A DNA stretch of 64,000 bases from JAEUMY01 sp033764435 (GTDB lineage Bacteria; Pseudomonadota; Gammaproteobacteria; Burkholderiales; Usitatibacteraceae), in assembly GCA_033764435.1 (NCBI GenBank), contig JANRIX010000033.1, positions 347,858 to 411,857 of the forward strand, read 5' to 3'. A program made the position numbers and the translations under genes. Below, in pieces: positions 22,197-31,500 of the stretch (position 1 is its first letter; each line of letters begins with the position of its first letter). Under the pieces are notes generated by a model. It was given only the letters and a program-made list of their open reading frames with translations, searched no databases and was not told the DNA's origin.

Positions 22197-22667
22197 CTAC
22201 ACCTCCACAAACTCCGGTTCGTGGGTCACCGGAAAATTCACCGAGTTGGCCATGAAGCAGTTGGCGTGCGCCTTGTCGTGCATGGCCCGGGCATCCTCTA
22301 GGTTTGTCCCTTTGGGCACCGTCACCACCGGCCGCAACACGCAGGTCGTCATCTGCATTTTCCCCGACGGGCCCAGCGCCAGCGTGCCGGTCGCCCTGTC
22401 TTCATAGCCCAGAATGGCCATGCGCTTCTTTCCCGCGATGGCGAGGTAGGTGAGCATGTGGCATTCGGAGAGGGACATCAGCATGAGCTCTTCCGGGTTG
22501 TAGCGCGTGGTGTCACCGCCGAACACGCCCGGCGCGGAACCGGCCACCTCATGCTTGCCCGGCGTGGCCATCACGTTGTTGCGTGAAAACGCCGGGTCAG
22601 GCGGCAGGGGCTGCGCGGGGTCAGCGGGCCAGCGCAAGGTCGTTTCGAACGTATGGGTATCCGCCAT
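22197..22667 (-). CDS. OsmC-family protein
   Basis: The 156-residue protein has the OsmC/Ohr-like organisation: an N-terminal strand region, NPEELMLMSLSECHMLTYL with one reactive-cysteine candidate, and a second cysteine in MTTCVLRP. OsmC proteins reduce organic hydroperoxides with paired cysteines. The start has AAGGAG 10 nt upstream. It is divergent from an aldo/keto reductase, with a near palindrome at 22696-22707 between them. Confidence 0.8.
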   Translation of the reverse strand: MADTHTFETTLRWPADPAQPLPPDPAFSRNNVMATPGKHEVAGSAPGVFGGDTTRYNPEELMLMSLSECHMLTYLAIAGKKRMAILGYEDRATGTLALGPSGKMQMTTCVLRPVVTVPKGTNLEDARAMHDKAHANCFMANSVNFPVTHEPEFVEV

Positions 22668-22695
22668 GCTGAATGCTCCTTCCTTTATCCTTGCG

Positions 22696-22707
22696 CCGAA
22701 TATTCGC
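22696..22707. repeat. 12-bp palindrome, one mismatch
   Basis: CCGAATATTCGC in the OsmC-aldo/keto reductase divergent gap, 17 bp before the reductase start. Confidence 0.75.
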
Positions 22708-22724
22708 ATACACGGAGGCAGCAC

Positions 22725-23699
22725 ATGAATTTCCGCCGACTCGGCCGCGCAGGCATCAAGGTGAGCGAGCTCTCCTTCGGCTCCTGGATCACTTACGGCA
22801 ACCAGATGGACACGAAACTCGCGCGCGAATGCATGGCCGCCGCACGCGACGCCGGCGTCAATTTCTTCGACAACGCCGAGGTTTACGCCACCGGCCAGTC
22901 CGAGACCATCATGGGCGAGGTGCTGAAGCAGCTCAACTGGCCGCGCCTGCACTACCTCGTCTCCACCAAGTTCTTCTGGGGCATCGAGGAGGGCGTGAAC
23001 TCCAAGAACACGCTCAATCGCAAGTATCTGATGCAGGGCATCGACAATTCGTTGAAGCGCTTGCAGCTCGATTTCGTCGATCTTATCTACTGCCATCGCC
23101 CCGATCCGAACACGCCGATCGAAGAGACGGTCTATGCGATGCACGACATCATCACCCAGGGCAAGGCGCTGTACTGGGGCACGTCGGAGTGGCCGGCCAC
23201 GGCCATCGCGGAGGCGTGGAAAATCGCCGATCGCCACCACCTGCACAAGCCGGTGATGGAGCAGCCGGAATACAACCTGTTCCACCGCGCCCGCGTGGAA
23301 CGCGAATATTCGCAGTTGTACACGGACATCGGTCTGGGCCTCACCACCTGGAGTCCGCTGGCCTCCGGCGTGCTGACCGGCAAGTACGCGGGCGGTGTAC
23401 CGGCCGACAGCCGCGGTGCCATTCCGCGCATGGCGTGGATGGTGGAGCAGTTGACCGACAAGGCACGCAACGAGGCGGTGGCCAAGCTCACCGGCATCGC
23501 GAAAGAGCTGGGCTGCACCTCCGCGCAACTTGCGCTGGCGTGGTGTCTCAAGAATCCCAACGTGTCCACCGTCATCACCGGCGCATCGCGCGTCGCGCAG
23601 GTGCACGAGAACATGAAGGCGCTGGACATCGCGGCGAAGATCGACGATGCACTGAAGGCGCGCATCGAAACCGCGTTCGCCGCCTGGAAAGACCAGTGA
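22725..23699 (+). CDS. Aldo/keto reductase, potassium-channel beta-subunit type
   Basis: The 324-residue TIM-barrel enzyme has the catalytic Asp-Tyr in FFDNAEVYATGQSE, lysine in VSTKFFW and histidine in IYCHRPD, the tetrad of NADPH-dependent aldo/keto reductases. The sequence style (NFRRLGRAGIKVSELSFGSW, EYNLFHRARVE) is that of the Kv-beta/YghZ-like group. It reduces aldehydes; the natural substrate is unknown. Its stop overlaps the GTG of the next gene. An exact palindrome is read as R-E-Y-S-Q at 23302. Confidence 0.88.
   Translation: MNFRRLGRAGIKVSELSFGSWITYGNQMDTKLARECMAAARDAGVNFFDNAEVYATGQSETIMGEVLKQLNWPRLHYLVSTKFFWGIEEGVNSKNTLNRKYLMQGIDNSLKRLQLDFVDLIYCHRPDPNTPIEETVYAMHDIITQGKALYWGTSEWPATAIAEAWKIADRHHLHKPVMEQPEYNLFHRARVEREYSQLYTDIGLGLTTWSPLASGVLTGKYAGGVPADSRGAIPRMAWMVEQLTDKARNEAVAKLTGIAKELGCTSAQLALAWCLKNPNVSTVITGASRVAQVHENMKALDIAAKIDDALKARIETAFAAWKDQ
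23302..23313. repeat. 12-bp palindrome GCGAATATTCGC
   Basis: Exact copy in the aldo/keto reductase gene, read as R-E-Y-S-Q. Confidence 0.9.
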
Positions 23700-24310
23700 G
23701 CCACATCCTCGCCAGCGAAGCCGATCTGGAGGCGATCTACGGCACGCCGGGCGAAACGTCGACGGTCAAGGTCGTGGATCGCATCACGCCCGAGTACCGC
23801 CCCTTCATCGAGGTGTCGCCCTTCGTGCTGCTGGCGACCGTCGGTCCCGAGGGCGCGGATTGTTCACCGCGAGGCGATCAGGCCGGCTTCGTGCGCATCG
23901 CCGACGAGAAGACACTTCACATTCCCGATCGGCGCGGCAACAACCGCGTCGATTCGCTGCGCAACATCGTGCGCGATCCGCGCGTGGCGCTGCTGTTCCT
24001 CATCCCCGGCCTCGGCAACACCTTGCGCGTGAATGGTCGCGCCGTGGTGAGCGTGGAGCCTGCGCTGCTGGAGAGTTTCAAGGTCGAAGGCAAGGCGCCA
24101 CGGTCGGTCATCGTGATGAATGTGGAAGCGGTGTACTTCCAGTGCGCCCGTGCATTGGTGCGGTCTGGCCTGTGGAATCCGGCGAAGCACGTGGATGCCA
24201 AGACGCTGCCGACGGCCGGTCAGATTCTGGCGTCGCTATCGTGTGGGAGCGTGGGCGGTGAGGCTTATGACCGCGAGTGGCCGGAGAGAGCAAAAGCCAC
24301 GATGTGGTGA
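23696..24310 (+). CDS. Pyridoxamine 5'-phosphate oxidase-like FMN protein
   Basis: The 204-residue split-barrel protein reads FVLLATVGPEGADCSPRGDQAGFVRI then PDRRGNNRVDSLRNIVRDPRVALLFLIPG, typical of FMN- or F420-binding PNPOx-like proteins of the group sometimes named after MSMEG_1061. GTG 23696 overlaps the aldo/keto reductase stop, so the two are one unit. The substrate is unknown. Confidence 0.78.
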   Translation: MSHILASEADLEAIYGTPGETSTVKVVDRITPEYRPFIEVSPFVLLATVGPEGADCSPRGDQAGFVRIADEKTLHIPDRRGNNRVDSLRNIVRDPRVALLFLIPGLGNTLRVNGRAVVSVEPALLESFKVEGKAPRSVIVMNVEAVYFQCARALVRSGLWNPAKHVDAKTLPTAGQILASLSCGSVGGEAYDREWPERAKATMW

Positions 24311-24730
24311 TCAGCCCGGGCTACGCGATTGCCGGGCTGCTTTCAGTGCCAATCCCGCTTGGCGGGTTCGCTCCGCCTCGGCCTTGCGACGGCGTTCGTT
24401 TCTCCGGCACGGGCGACAGCGGGTCGCAACAGTCCATACGTCTCCCTGCGCCTGCTCGTACCACCACTTCTGCTGCGTCGCTGTCCAGATCTCTTCCTTG
24501 CCACAATCCTTGCAGCGGAAGGGCATGTCCAGATAGTGGCCGCGCTCGACGAAGTCGGGTGTTCCGTAGCTATTGGTGGGACGGAGCAGACTCGCATTGA
24601 CCTGGGTTCGGCCAGCGGCTCGCATACCCGCCGCTTTCAGTTGTGCCCGCAGGCGGGGCAGCTCAAGTTCCGCCGCTGATTTCACCCGCGGTTTGCGCTT
24701 GCGCTCCTTGGCTGGGGGTTGTTTTCGCAT
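24311..24730 (-). CDS. Zinc-ribbon protein
   Basis: The protein has 139 residues. A basic N-terminus (KERKRKPR) precedes CKDCG and CRPCR, about 30 residues apart, around WTATQQKWWYEQAQG, the pattern of the 'probable zinc-ribbon' family. The C-terminus is a basic helix. It may bind nucleic acid or protein; no function is known. It is convergent with the PNPOx-like gene without overlap. Confidence 0.65.
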   Translation of the reverse strand: MRKQPPAKERKRKPRVKSAAELELPRLRAQLKAAGMRAAGRTQVNASLLRPTNSYGTPDFVERGHYLDMPFRCKDCGKEEIWTATQQKWWYEQAQGDVWTVATRCRPCRRNERRRKAEAERTRQAGLALKAARQSRSPG

Positions 24731-24749
24731 CGGCTAGGAGCGGAAAACA

Positions 24750-25763
24750 TCAACCCAACCCGCACACTTTTCGCGCTGCGGCGCCATACGCCGCATCCCC
24801 ATGCCGCGCATGCTGCGCGGTGCAGGTGTGCACCATCTTGATGAGATGGTCGTTGGGTGATTTCAGCGCGGCAGCGATGCACGGCTGCCAGTCTGGCGCC
24901 GGGCCTTCGGTAGGTACCGACGCCGGCTCTGGCGCGCCGATGCTGACATAGGCCGCGCAATACGCCACCCAGAAATGGGCCAGCGTGCGCGTGTGCATGG
25001 CGGCCGGCAACTGATCCAACACGGCTTCCAGCGCATGGGTGCCGGTGACGAGATGCAGCGAGTTGAAGCTGGGCGCGGCCAGATAAAGCCGGACGGATAC
25101 GCGCGCGAAGTCGGCGCGCACGGTGGTGCAATCCTGTGCCGAGTCCAGGCGCGGCAACTTGAGATGCGGGAAGAACGCAGGCTCCTCGGTGGCCAAGCGC
25201 AGTTCCTCGATGATGAGACCGGCCTCAATGCGATTGCCGGAGAAGGCGCCGCGCAATTCCGCCAGCGCCTCTTCCAGCCCAGCCGAGCCATCGGCAATGC
25301 TGCTGGCGCGGTCGATGAGCGGCGTGTGGGCGGAGGCGATATAGGCCAGACCCGTGGCGATTTCATGGGCGTTGGCCGCCTCCAGCCCGTAGGCGAGACG
25401 GATAAGGCCATGGAAGCCGGCCGCCGCGATGCCGGGCGCCAGCTCCGGCCACCATGCGGCCAGCGTGGCGGCGGTGCCATGTTCGGCCAGCGCCTGATGA
25501 AAAAACTTGCGGTATGCCGCATGCGCGGCCCAGTCGCCGAGATGGCGATCAAAGCGCGCCGCGTCGATATGGATGTCCGCCTCGTGCAGCGGCTCCAGCC
25601 GCTTGGCATAACGCTGAACATGCGCCTCGCGGGCCGCATCGTCGCCGCCCAATGCGGTCAATGCGATGAGGGTCATGGGCAGGTGGTTGGACAGGCCTCC
25701 GCCATAGGACGGGGAGAAGCGCTGCCCGTCCTGCAGCAGCCTGGTCAGATGCGAATTGTTCAT
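24750..25763 (-). CDS. Questin-oxidase-like protein (DUF4243)
   Basis: The 337-residue helical protein begins with YGGGLSNHLPMTLIAL and includes AGFHGLIRLAYGLEA and FNSLHLVTGTHAL, as in the questin oxidase family, first described in fungal polyketide ring cleavage. Bacterial members are common and unassigned. Histidines in these motifs are conserved features. It lies just upstream of the zinc-ribbon gene in the same direction. Confidence 0.7.
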   Translation of the reverse strand: MNNSHLTRLLQDGQRFSPSYGGGLSNHLPMTLIALTALGGDDAAREAHVQRYAKRLEPLHEADIHIDAARFDRHLGDWAAHAAYRKFFHQALAEHGTAATLAAWWPELAPGIAAAGFHGLIRLAYGLEAANAHEIATGLAYIASAHTPLIDRASSIADGSAGLEEALAELRGAFSGNRIEAGLIIEELRLATEEPAFFPHLKLPRLDSAQDCTTVRADFARVSVRLYLAAPSFNSLHLVTGTHALEAVLDQLPAAMHTRTLAHFWVAYCAAYVSIGAPEPASVPTEGPAPDWQPCIAAALKSPNDHLIKMVHTCTAQHARHGDAAYGAAARKVCGLG

Positions 25764-25770
25764 GGGCAGA

Positions 25771-26382
25771 TTACCGTTCCACCCAGTCCAAGATTGGCTG
25801 CCACTGCTCCAGATCGCGCTCGACCAGCGAGGGGGCCAGATCGAATATCGACTTGCCCTCGAAGGCGGCGTTCACATAGTTCATCGTTTCGCGCAGGTGG
25901 GTCAGCACCGGCAGGTCGATCGGCTCCAGGAAGTCATCCAGCCGCTCGGCGGCCTTGGTACGCGCATCGACCCGCATGCCGATGATGGCCAGATCGACCG
26001 CGCCCTTCTTCAACGCCTTGTGCTTCAGGATTTCGTCCAGAAAACGGCGCGTGGCCTCGATGTCGTACGGCGAGGGCACCAGCGGGATGATGACCTTGTG
26101 GGCCCGCTTCAGCGCCTCGTCCAGCGGCTCGCCGGAAAGCCCGGCGGGCGTATCCAGCACCAGCCAGCCGTCCTTGCCCTCGGTCTTGCTGCGCGCATCC
26201 AGCCGGTGGATGGGTGGCAGCCAGTCTGGGCGGAGGGACAGCCAGTGCAGCGACGATTTCTGCTTGTCCAGGTCCCAAAGATGGACATCCTCGCCCTGAT
26301 TGGCGAAGTAGCCTGCGAGATTGGTCGAGAGCGTGGTCTTGCCGGCGCCACCTTTGGGGTTGGCGATCAGGACGGTTTTCAT
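25771..26382 (-). CDS. ParA/MinD-like ATPase
   Basis: The 203-residue protein has the deviant Walker A NPKGGAGKTTLSTNLAG at residues 7-23, switch motif VLDTPAGL near 79 and VPSPYDI. No ParB is encoded nearby, so this is an orphan ParA-type ATPase that may position a protein or act in storage-granule or chromosome partition. It ends 8 bp from the questin-oxidase-like start, suggesting one transcript. Confidence 0.8.
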   Translation of the reverse strand: MKTVLIANPKGGAGKTTLSTNLAGYFANQGEDVHLWDLDKQKSSLHWLSLRPDWLPPIHRLDARSKTEGKDGWLVLDTPAGLSGEPLDEALKRAHKVIIPLVPSPYDIEATRRFLDEILKHKALKKGAVDLAIIGMRVDARTKAAERLDDFLEPIDLPVLTHLRETMNYVNAAFEGKSIFDLAPSLVERDLEQWQPILDWVER

Positions 26383-26514
26383 GGTTGTCTGCACTCGTGG
26401 GCGATACCCGTGGATAGGCGAAAGCTACCAGATTTGCCGCCCGCTGCCCAACCCGCGTCCGGGGCTGCCGGAAGAGGATGTTGCGGTGCATCAAGGCAGG
26501 TCCCTGAGCCTGTT

Positions 26515-26526
26515 GCGAATATTCGC
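26515..26526. repeat. 12-bp palindrome GCGAATATTCGC
   Basis: Exact copy, extended to the 16-bp palindrome TTGCGAATATTCGCAA, in the parA-FAH divergent gap. Confidence 0.9.
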
Positions 26527-26568
26527 AATGAAACCGCGCGCGACACTGATGCACCGAGGAGCCCAAAA

Positions 26569-27336
26569 ATGACCCGCTGGATTCGCTTCACCCATGAAGG
26601 CAGCACAGCCATTGGTGCGCTGGATGGCGATCTCATCCATGTCCACGCCGGCGAATTGTTTGACTCACCCGAGGCCACCGGCCAGACGGTGAATCTCGCC
26701 GACGTCCGCGTCGAGCCGCCCTGCGTGCCCGGCAAGATGATCTGCCTCGCCAACAATTTCCACGCCCTGCTCGCCAAAATCGGTCAGCCTGTTCCTGCCG
26801 AGCCGCTCTGGTTTCTCAAGGCCAACACCGCGCTGCATCCGCACGGTCAACCCATCCGCATGCCTGCGCAGTACGCGGGCAAAGTCATCTACGAGGCAGA
26901 GTTGGGCATCGTCATCGGCCAGCGCTGTCAGGCAGTCAGTGAGGCCGAGGCTGCCACGCGAATATTCGGCTACACCTGTGTCAACGATGTCACCGCCATC
27001 GACATCCTGCGCCGCGACCCGGGCTTCGAACAGTGGACGCGGTCGAAGAGCTTCGACACCTTCGGCGTCATCGGCCCGGTCATCGCCACCGGTCTCGACC
27101 CCATGGGGCTCACCATCAAGCTTTTTCTCAATGAGCAGGAACGGCAGAACTACCCGGTGAGCGACATGGTGTTTCCGCCGGCGAAACTGGTGAGCCTGCT
27201 CTCGCATGACGTGACGCTGGAGCCGGGCGACGTCATCGCCTGCGGCACGAGTGTGGGCGTGGGGTCGATGAAGCCCGGCAGCGAGGTGAGGGTGGTGATC
27301 GACGGAATCGGGGAGCTGGTCAACCGGTTTGAGTAG
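26569..27336 (+). CDS. Fumarylacetoacetate hydrolase family protein
   Basis: The 255-residue protein has the FAH fold signature: GKMICLANNF, WFLKANTAL, YEAELGIVIG with the metal-binding EAE, NDVTA and KSFDTFGVIGP. Members hydrolyse or decarboxylate diketo acids in aromatic degradation. The ATG at 26569 has GAGGAG upstream. A near palindrome is read as R-I-F-G at 26958. The 3' end overlaps the MFS gene by 17 bp, tail to tail. Confidence 0.88.
   Translation: MTRWIRFTHEGSTAIGALDGDLIHVHAGELFDSPEATGQTVNLADVRVEPPCVPGKMICLANNFHALLAKIGQPVPAEPLWFLKANTALHPHGQPIRMPAQYAGKVIYEAELGIVIGQRCQAVSEAEAATRIFGYTCVNDVTAIDILRRDPGFEQWTRSKSFDTFGVIGPVIATGLDPMGLTIKLFLNEQERQNYPVSDMVFPPAKLVSLLSHDVTLEPGDVIACGTSVGVGSMKPGSEVRVVIDGIGELVNRFE
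26958..26969. repeat. 12-bp palindrome, one mismatch
   Basis: GCGAATATTCGG in the FAH gene, read as R-I-F-G. Confidence 0.75.
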
Positions 27337-28504
27337 CCGCAGGCTTGGGCCGCAGCATCAGCCAAAGCACCGCCGCGCCGGACAGCGCGATGAACGGAAG
27401 CGCCACGTAATTGAGCATCATCCAGCCGTTGGCCTTCAGGATCAGGCCCGAGGCGAACGACGACGCGGCCGTGGTGCCGAAGACCAGCAGGTCGTGCAGG
27501 CCCTGGGCCTTGGCCCGCTCGCTCACCCGATACGTCCCGGTGAGTAGCGCGGAGCCGCCCACGAACATGAAATTCCAGCCCAGCCCGAGCAGCACCAGCG
27601 ACCACCAGAAGTGCGCGACGCTGATCCCGTTCAGGGCGATGGCGGTGCAGCCCACCATGATGGCCACACCGGCCAGGATCACCTTCTCTGCCGTGAAGCG
27701 CTGGATGAGCGAGCCGGTGAAGAACGATGGCGCGAACATGGCGATGACGTGCGCCGAGATCACGTTGGCCGCATCGGAATACGGGTGGCCGCACACGCCC
27801 ATGGCCAGCGGTGTGGCAGTCATCAGGAAATTCATCACGCCATAGCCCAGCGCGCTGGACATCGTGGCCACGATGAACACCGGCTGGCGCGCGACCTCGG
27901 CGAGCGGTCGGGCCGGGGCATCGCTCGCCGCCGCCTGCGGCCGGGGAATGTTGATGGCGCTGATGAGCAGCATGGTCAGCACGCAGAACACCATCAACGA
28001 CGCATAGGAGGCCAGAAACTCGACTTCGTGCAGCGTGCGGGTCCATTTGGACAATGCCGGACCGATCAGCCCGCCCACGAGCCCGCCTGCCACCACCAGG
28101 GAAATCGCCTTGGCCTTGAAGTCGGCCGGTGCCGCGTCGGCTGCAGCGAAACGATAGAACTGGCCGAACGCGCCGTAGATGCCGAGCACGAAGGTGCCGA
28201 GACAGAGCAGCGTCATGCTGCGCATGAAAATGCCGTACGTGGCGATGGCGGCACCGATGAAGCCGAGTCCCGTGCCCAGCTGGAAGCCTGCGCGCCGTCC
28301 GATCCTCTGCATCAGGTGTGATGCGGGCAGGGCGGTGAGCGCCGAGCCGATGATCTGTGTGGTCACCGGCAGGGTGGCCAGCGACTTGTCGGCGGCCAGC
28401 TGATAGCCGGCCAGCCCGTTCAGCGCGATCAGCGTGACGTTGTTGGTGAACAGCAGCGCCTGCGCCGACGAGAGCAGCGCGACATTGCGATGGTGTGGCG
28501 ACAC
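27320..28504 (-). CDS. MFS transporter
   Basis: The 394-residue protein has about 12 hydrophobic segments and the loop 2-3 signature (MQRIGRRAGFQLGTGLG). It starts with GTG at 28504. The substrate cannot be predicted. It reads toward the FAH gene and ends inside it. Confidence 0.85.
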   Translation of the reverse strand: MSPHHRNVALLSSAQALLFTNNVTLIALNGLAGYQLAADKSLATLPVTTQIIGSALTALPASHLMQRIGRRAGFQLGTGLGFIGAAIATYGIFMRSMTLLCLGTFVLGIYGAFGQFYRFAAADAAPADFKAKAISLVVAGGLVGGLIGPALSKWTRTLHEVEFLASYASLMVFCVLTMLLISAINIPRPQAAASDAPARPLAEVARQPVFIVATMSSALGYGVMNFLMTATPLAMGVCGHPYSDAANVISAHVIAMFAPSFFTGSLIQRFTAEKVILAGVAIMVGCTAIALNGISVAHFWWSLVLLGLGWNFMFVGGSALLTGTYRVSERAKAQGLHDLLVFGTTAASSFASGLILKANGWMMLNYVALPFIALSGAAVLWLMLRPKPAATQTG

Positions 28505-28535
28505 GGTGCGATGCGATCAGGCGCGGATGCTGCGC

Positions 28536-28907
28536 TCACTGTCCCATGTAGTACGCATTGAACTTGTTGCCGTCCAGATCGCGGAAGTACGCGGCGTAGA
28601 AGCCGGGGAAACGCTGGCCTGGCGGGCCGTCGTCGGTGCCGCCCAGCTCCAGCGCCTTGTTGTACAGCGCGTCGACCTTGTCGCGGCTGTCGACGATGAT
28701 GGCGATCATCGTCCCGTTGCCGACGCTGGCCGCGTTGCCATCGTAGGGTTTCATGATGCCGAAGCCCGGCGTGCCCAGGCCCATGCTCCAGGCCACGCCG
28801 CGGTCGATCTCCATGTAGCGCTTGCCGCCGATGACGGCGAACAGGCCGTCGAAGAACTTCACGGCCGCTTCCAGATTGTTGGTGCCGAATGTGGCATACC
28901 CGATCAT
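28536..28907 (-). CDS. VOC (glyoxalase-like) protein
   Basis: The 123-residue protein shows the vicinal-oxygen-chelate pattern: MIGYATFGTNNLEAAVKFFDGLF at the start and YAAYFRDLDGNKFNAYYMG at the end. Such small proteins include metal-dependent lyases and antibiotic-binding proteins. AGGGGAG precedes the ATG. It lies 31 bp upstream of the MFS gene, probably co-transcribed. Confidence 0.8.
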   Translation of the reverse strand: MIGYATFGTNNLEAAVKFFDGLFAVIGGKRYMEIDRGVAWSMGLGTPGFGIMKPYDGNAASVGNGTMIAIIVDSRDKVDALYNKALELGGTDDGPPGQRFPGFYAAYFRDLDGNKFNAYYMGQ

Positions 28908-28979
28908 GCGCTCTCCCCTTCCCCCTGATGACTGTCTTGGATGGCCCGCGCGGACGGTGGCTGTCTGTCGCGGCATGGG

Positions 28980-28991
28980 GCGAATATTCGC
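28980..28991. repeat. 12-bp palindrome GCGAATATTCGC
   Basis: Exact copy in the VOC-DUF4178 divergent gap. Confidence 0.9.
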
Positions 28992-29122
28992 ATGCTGGCG
29001 CGATCGCTGCGCGCTGCCGTTTCAAGGGTCGGGGATTTCCCGACTTGCCCCTGCGGCCTCTGCGGCATAGAGTAACGGCCAAACAGCAGGCGCCCGCCTG
29101 ACCCACAACGCTCCCGAACCCC

Positions 29123-31027
29123 TTGAGAACTGTCACCTGTCCTTCCTGCGGCGCCCCGTTCCGTTTCCGCGGCGCCAGCTCCGTCGTCGGCGTCTGCGGC
29201 TATTGCAAGGCCACGCTTGTGCGCGAGGGCGTCGATGTCGCCAACATTGGCGTGCAGGCCGAGTTGCTGGAAGACGACACGCCCATCCAGCTTGGCACCG
29301 TCGGCCGCCATCGCAACCAGCAGTTCAGCGTCGTCGGGCGCATCCAGTACAAGTACGGCGCCGGGGTGTGGAGCGAATGGCACGTGCTGTTCCCCGACGG
29401 CAAGAGCGCGTGGCTGTCCGATGCCAGCCGCGAATTCACCATCAGCTATCTCGCGCCACCGACCAATGTCCCGGGCTTTGCCGAGCTGAAGCCCGATCAG
29501 GAGCTCCTCATTGGCAAGGAGCGCTACCGCGTCACCAATCTGGAACAGGCCGAGGTCGTGGCGGGCGAGGGCGAACTGCCGTTCAAGTTTGAATCCGGCT
29601 GGAAAGCCGATGTGGCCGACCTGCGCGGCCCGGGCACGCGATTCGCCACCATTGATTACTCCGAAGCCGTCCCGCACATCTACACCGGCGAGAAGCTGCC
29701 CTTCGATGTGTTCGGCTTCACCAATCTGCGCGATCTCTCCCAGGTGGGTTTCGTCAAGAAACGCGCCCGCGCCTTCAAGTGCGCCGGTTGCGGCGCGCCG
29801 ATCGAGAAACATCTCACCACCACCGAGGTCGTGGCCTGCAGTTCCTGCGGCACGGTGACCGACGTCACCGGTGAGGTCGGCCAGCTGGTGCAGCGCAATG
29901 AGCGCAACGCCGTGGCCGCCAACCCAACCCTGCCTGTTGGCAGCACCGGCAACTGGAATGGCTTCCCGTGGGAGATCGTCGGCTTCATGCGCCGCGGCAT
30001 CACCGTCGAGGGCGTGAAGTACCAGTGGGGCGAATACCTGCTGCATAACGTGCAACAGGGCTATGCCTGGCTTTCCGAATACGACGGCCACTTCAGCTTC
30101 ATCAAGGCAACGGCCGAGCTTCCCAAGGTCGACAAGGTATCGCTCACCGGGCGCAAGCCCGATGCGCGCTATCTCGGCAAGAAATTCCGCCATTTCCAGC
30201 GGGCCAAGGCGCGAGTGGACCAGGTGGTGGGCGAGTTCTACTGGCGGGTCAAAGTCGGCGACACGGCAATCTGCGATGACTATGTCGCGCCGCCGCTCAT
30301 CCTGTCTGCCGAGAAGACCGACAACGAGGTCAGCTGGTCGCTTGGCGAATATGTCGACAACGCCAAGCTCTGGAAGGCTTTCCAGCTGCAGGGCCCGCCT
30401 GTTCAGGCCAAAGGCGTCGCGCCCAACCAGCCGTCGCCGCATGACGGCAAGGTCTTTCGCTACTGGGCCGTGTTTCTCGTTGCCGCGGTGATCGGCTTCG
30501 TGCTCATGGGCATCATCGAGACCTTCCAGCGGGACAAGCCGGCCACCGAGGTCGCGTTCGACATGCCGACCCGCGGCGGCGAGCGCGTGGTGAGCCCGGT
30601 GTTCGAGCTGGGCGACGGCGCCGGCCGCGCCGTGGTGCTCGACACGAATTCCAATGTGTCCGGGCGCTGGCTCGCGATGGGGCTGCAGCTGACCAATGTG
30701 GACAATGGCCGGGCCTGGCGCGCGGACCGCGAGATCGGCTTCAAGAAGATCAACGATATCGATGTCGGTGACAGTCGTGACGTCGCCGAGCTTCATGGCG
30801 TGCCGGGCGGACGGTACACCCTGACCGTCGAGGTCAAGACTTCGGCGCCGCGCAACGACAGCTTTGTCACCGGCCGCGTCAAGGTCTATCGCGAGCCCAA
30901 CGGCGTGTCCAACTGGGTGCTGATGTCAGGATATCTGCTGTTGTTCCCGCTTGTGGCCTGGGGTCGCAAGCGATCGTTTGAAGCCAAACGCTGGGCGGAA
31001 AGCGACTACGCGCCCGGAGAGGAGTAG
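29123..31027 (+). CDS. DUF4178-domain membrane protein with zinc ribbons
   Basis: The 634-residue protein starts with TTG; no ATG fits. It has two zinc-ribbon-like motifs (CPSCGAPF...CGYC at residues 6-28 and CAGCGAP...CSSCG near 220-240), each followed by a DUF4178 module recognisable by VGRIQYKY, SEWHVLFPDGKSAWLS and the parallel WEIVGFMRR, GEYLLHNVQQGYAWL. Two membrane helices flank a periplasmic C-terminal domain (about residues 450-605). It leads a cluster with DUF350 and a membrane aminopropyltransferase, an association seen repeatedly in bacteria. No biochemical role is known. Confidence 0.75.
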   Translation: MRTVTCPSCGAPFRFRGASSVVGVCGYCKATLVREGVDVANIGVQAELLEDDTPIQLGTVGRHRNQQFSVVGRIQYKYGAGVWSEWHVLFPDGKSAWLSDASREFTISYLAPPTNVPGFAELKPDQELLIGKERYRVTNLEQAEVVAGEGELPFKFESGWKADVADLRGPGTRFATIDYSEAVPHIYTGEKLPFDVFGFTNLRDLSQVGFVKKRARAFKCAGCGAPIEKHLTTTEVVACSSCGTVTDVTGEVGQLVQRNERNAVAANPTLPVGSTGNWNGFPWEIVGFMRRGITVEGVKYQWGEYLLHNVQQGYAWLSEYDGHFSFIKATAELPKVDKVSLTGRKPDARYLGKKFRHFQRAKARVDQVVGEFYWRVKVGDTAICDDYVAPPLILSAEKTDNEVSWSLGEYVDNAKLWKAFQLQGPPVQAKGVAPNQPSPHDGKVFRYWAVFLVAAVIGFVLMGIIETFQRDKPATEVAFDMPTRGGERVVSPVFELGDGAGRAVVLDTNSNVSGRWLAMGLQLTNVDNGRAWRADREIGFKKINDIDVGDSRDVAELHGVPGGRYTLTVEVKTSAPRNDSFVTGRVKVYREPNGVSNWVLMSGYLLLFPLVAWGRKRSFEAKRWAESDYAPGEE

Positions 31028-31030
31028 ACG

Positions 31031-31219
31031 ATGTTCAAGTTCTTTCTGGGCAATGCGCTGCTCGCGCTGGGCCTGATGAGTTATGCGCAATATCGCGGCT
31101 GGTCGGTGATGCCCTCCACCGCGAGCGAGTTCCAGCGGCAGAAGCAGGATGCAGTCGAGCGCGCCACCCGGCCCACCTGGTCGGGCGGCGGCAGCAGCGG
31201 CGGCTTTTCAGGCAAGTAG
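31031..31219 (+). CDS. Small membrane protein with Gly/Ser tail
   Basis: The 62-residue product has one N-terminal membrane helix (FKFFLGNALLALGLMSYA) and a tail SGGGSSGGFSGK. It starts 3 bp after the DUF4178 gene and precedes DUF350. I recognise no family; position suggests a subunit of the same membrane system. Confidence 0.55.
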   Translation: MFKFFLGNALLALGLMSYAQYRGWSVMPSTASEFQRQKQDAVERATRPTWSGGGSSGGFSGK

Positions 31220-31256
31220 TCGTTCTTCGGACGGGTAGTTTTTCAAGGGAGTCAGC

Positions 31257-31469
31257 ATGGAATATCTGAAACCGGCAGCACTGGTGGGGTCGCTGGTCTA
31301 CTCCATCCTCGGCGTGATCATGGTCGTGGTCAGCTTCATCGTCATCGACAAGATGACGCCCTATGACCTGTGGAAAGAGTTGATCGAGCAGCGCAACCAA
31401 CCGCTCGCAACGGTGGTGGCGGCCTTCGTGCTCGGCATCGCCATCATCGTCGCCGCTGCGATCAACTGA
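31257..31469 (+). CDS. DUF350 membrane protein
   Basis: The 70-residue protein has two membrane helices with the DUF350 pattern: SLVYSILGVIMVVVSFIVIDKMTPYDLWKE and NQPLATVVAAFVLGIAIIVAAAI. A good GGGAG lies upstream of the start. It is the second recognisable component of the DUF4178/aminopropyltransferase cluster. Confidence 0.8.
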   Translation: MEYLKPAALVGSLVYSILGVIMVVVSFIVIDKMTPYDLWKELIEQRNQPLATVVAAFVLGIAIIVAAAIN

Positions 31470-31500
31470 TCGGATGCCCCCGGCCTGACCAGACTGCTTC

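Noticed and set aside
28904..30796. A 630-codon minus-strand frame opposite the DUF4178 gene
   Set aside because: The composition is typical of a GC-rich antisense frame (A, G, V, H, D); the plus strand has recognisable zinc ribbons and DUF4178 motifs.
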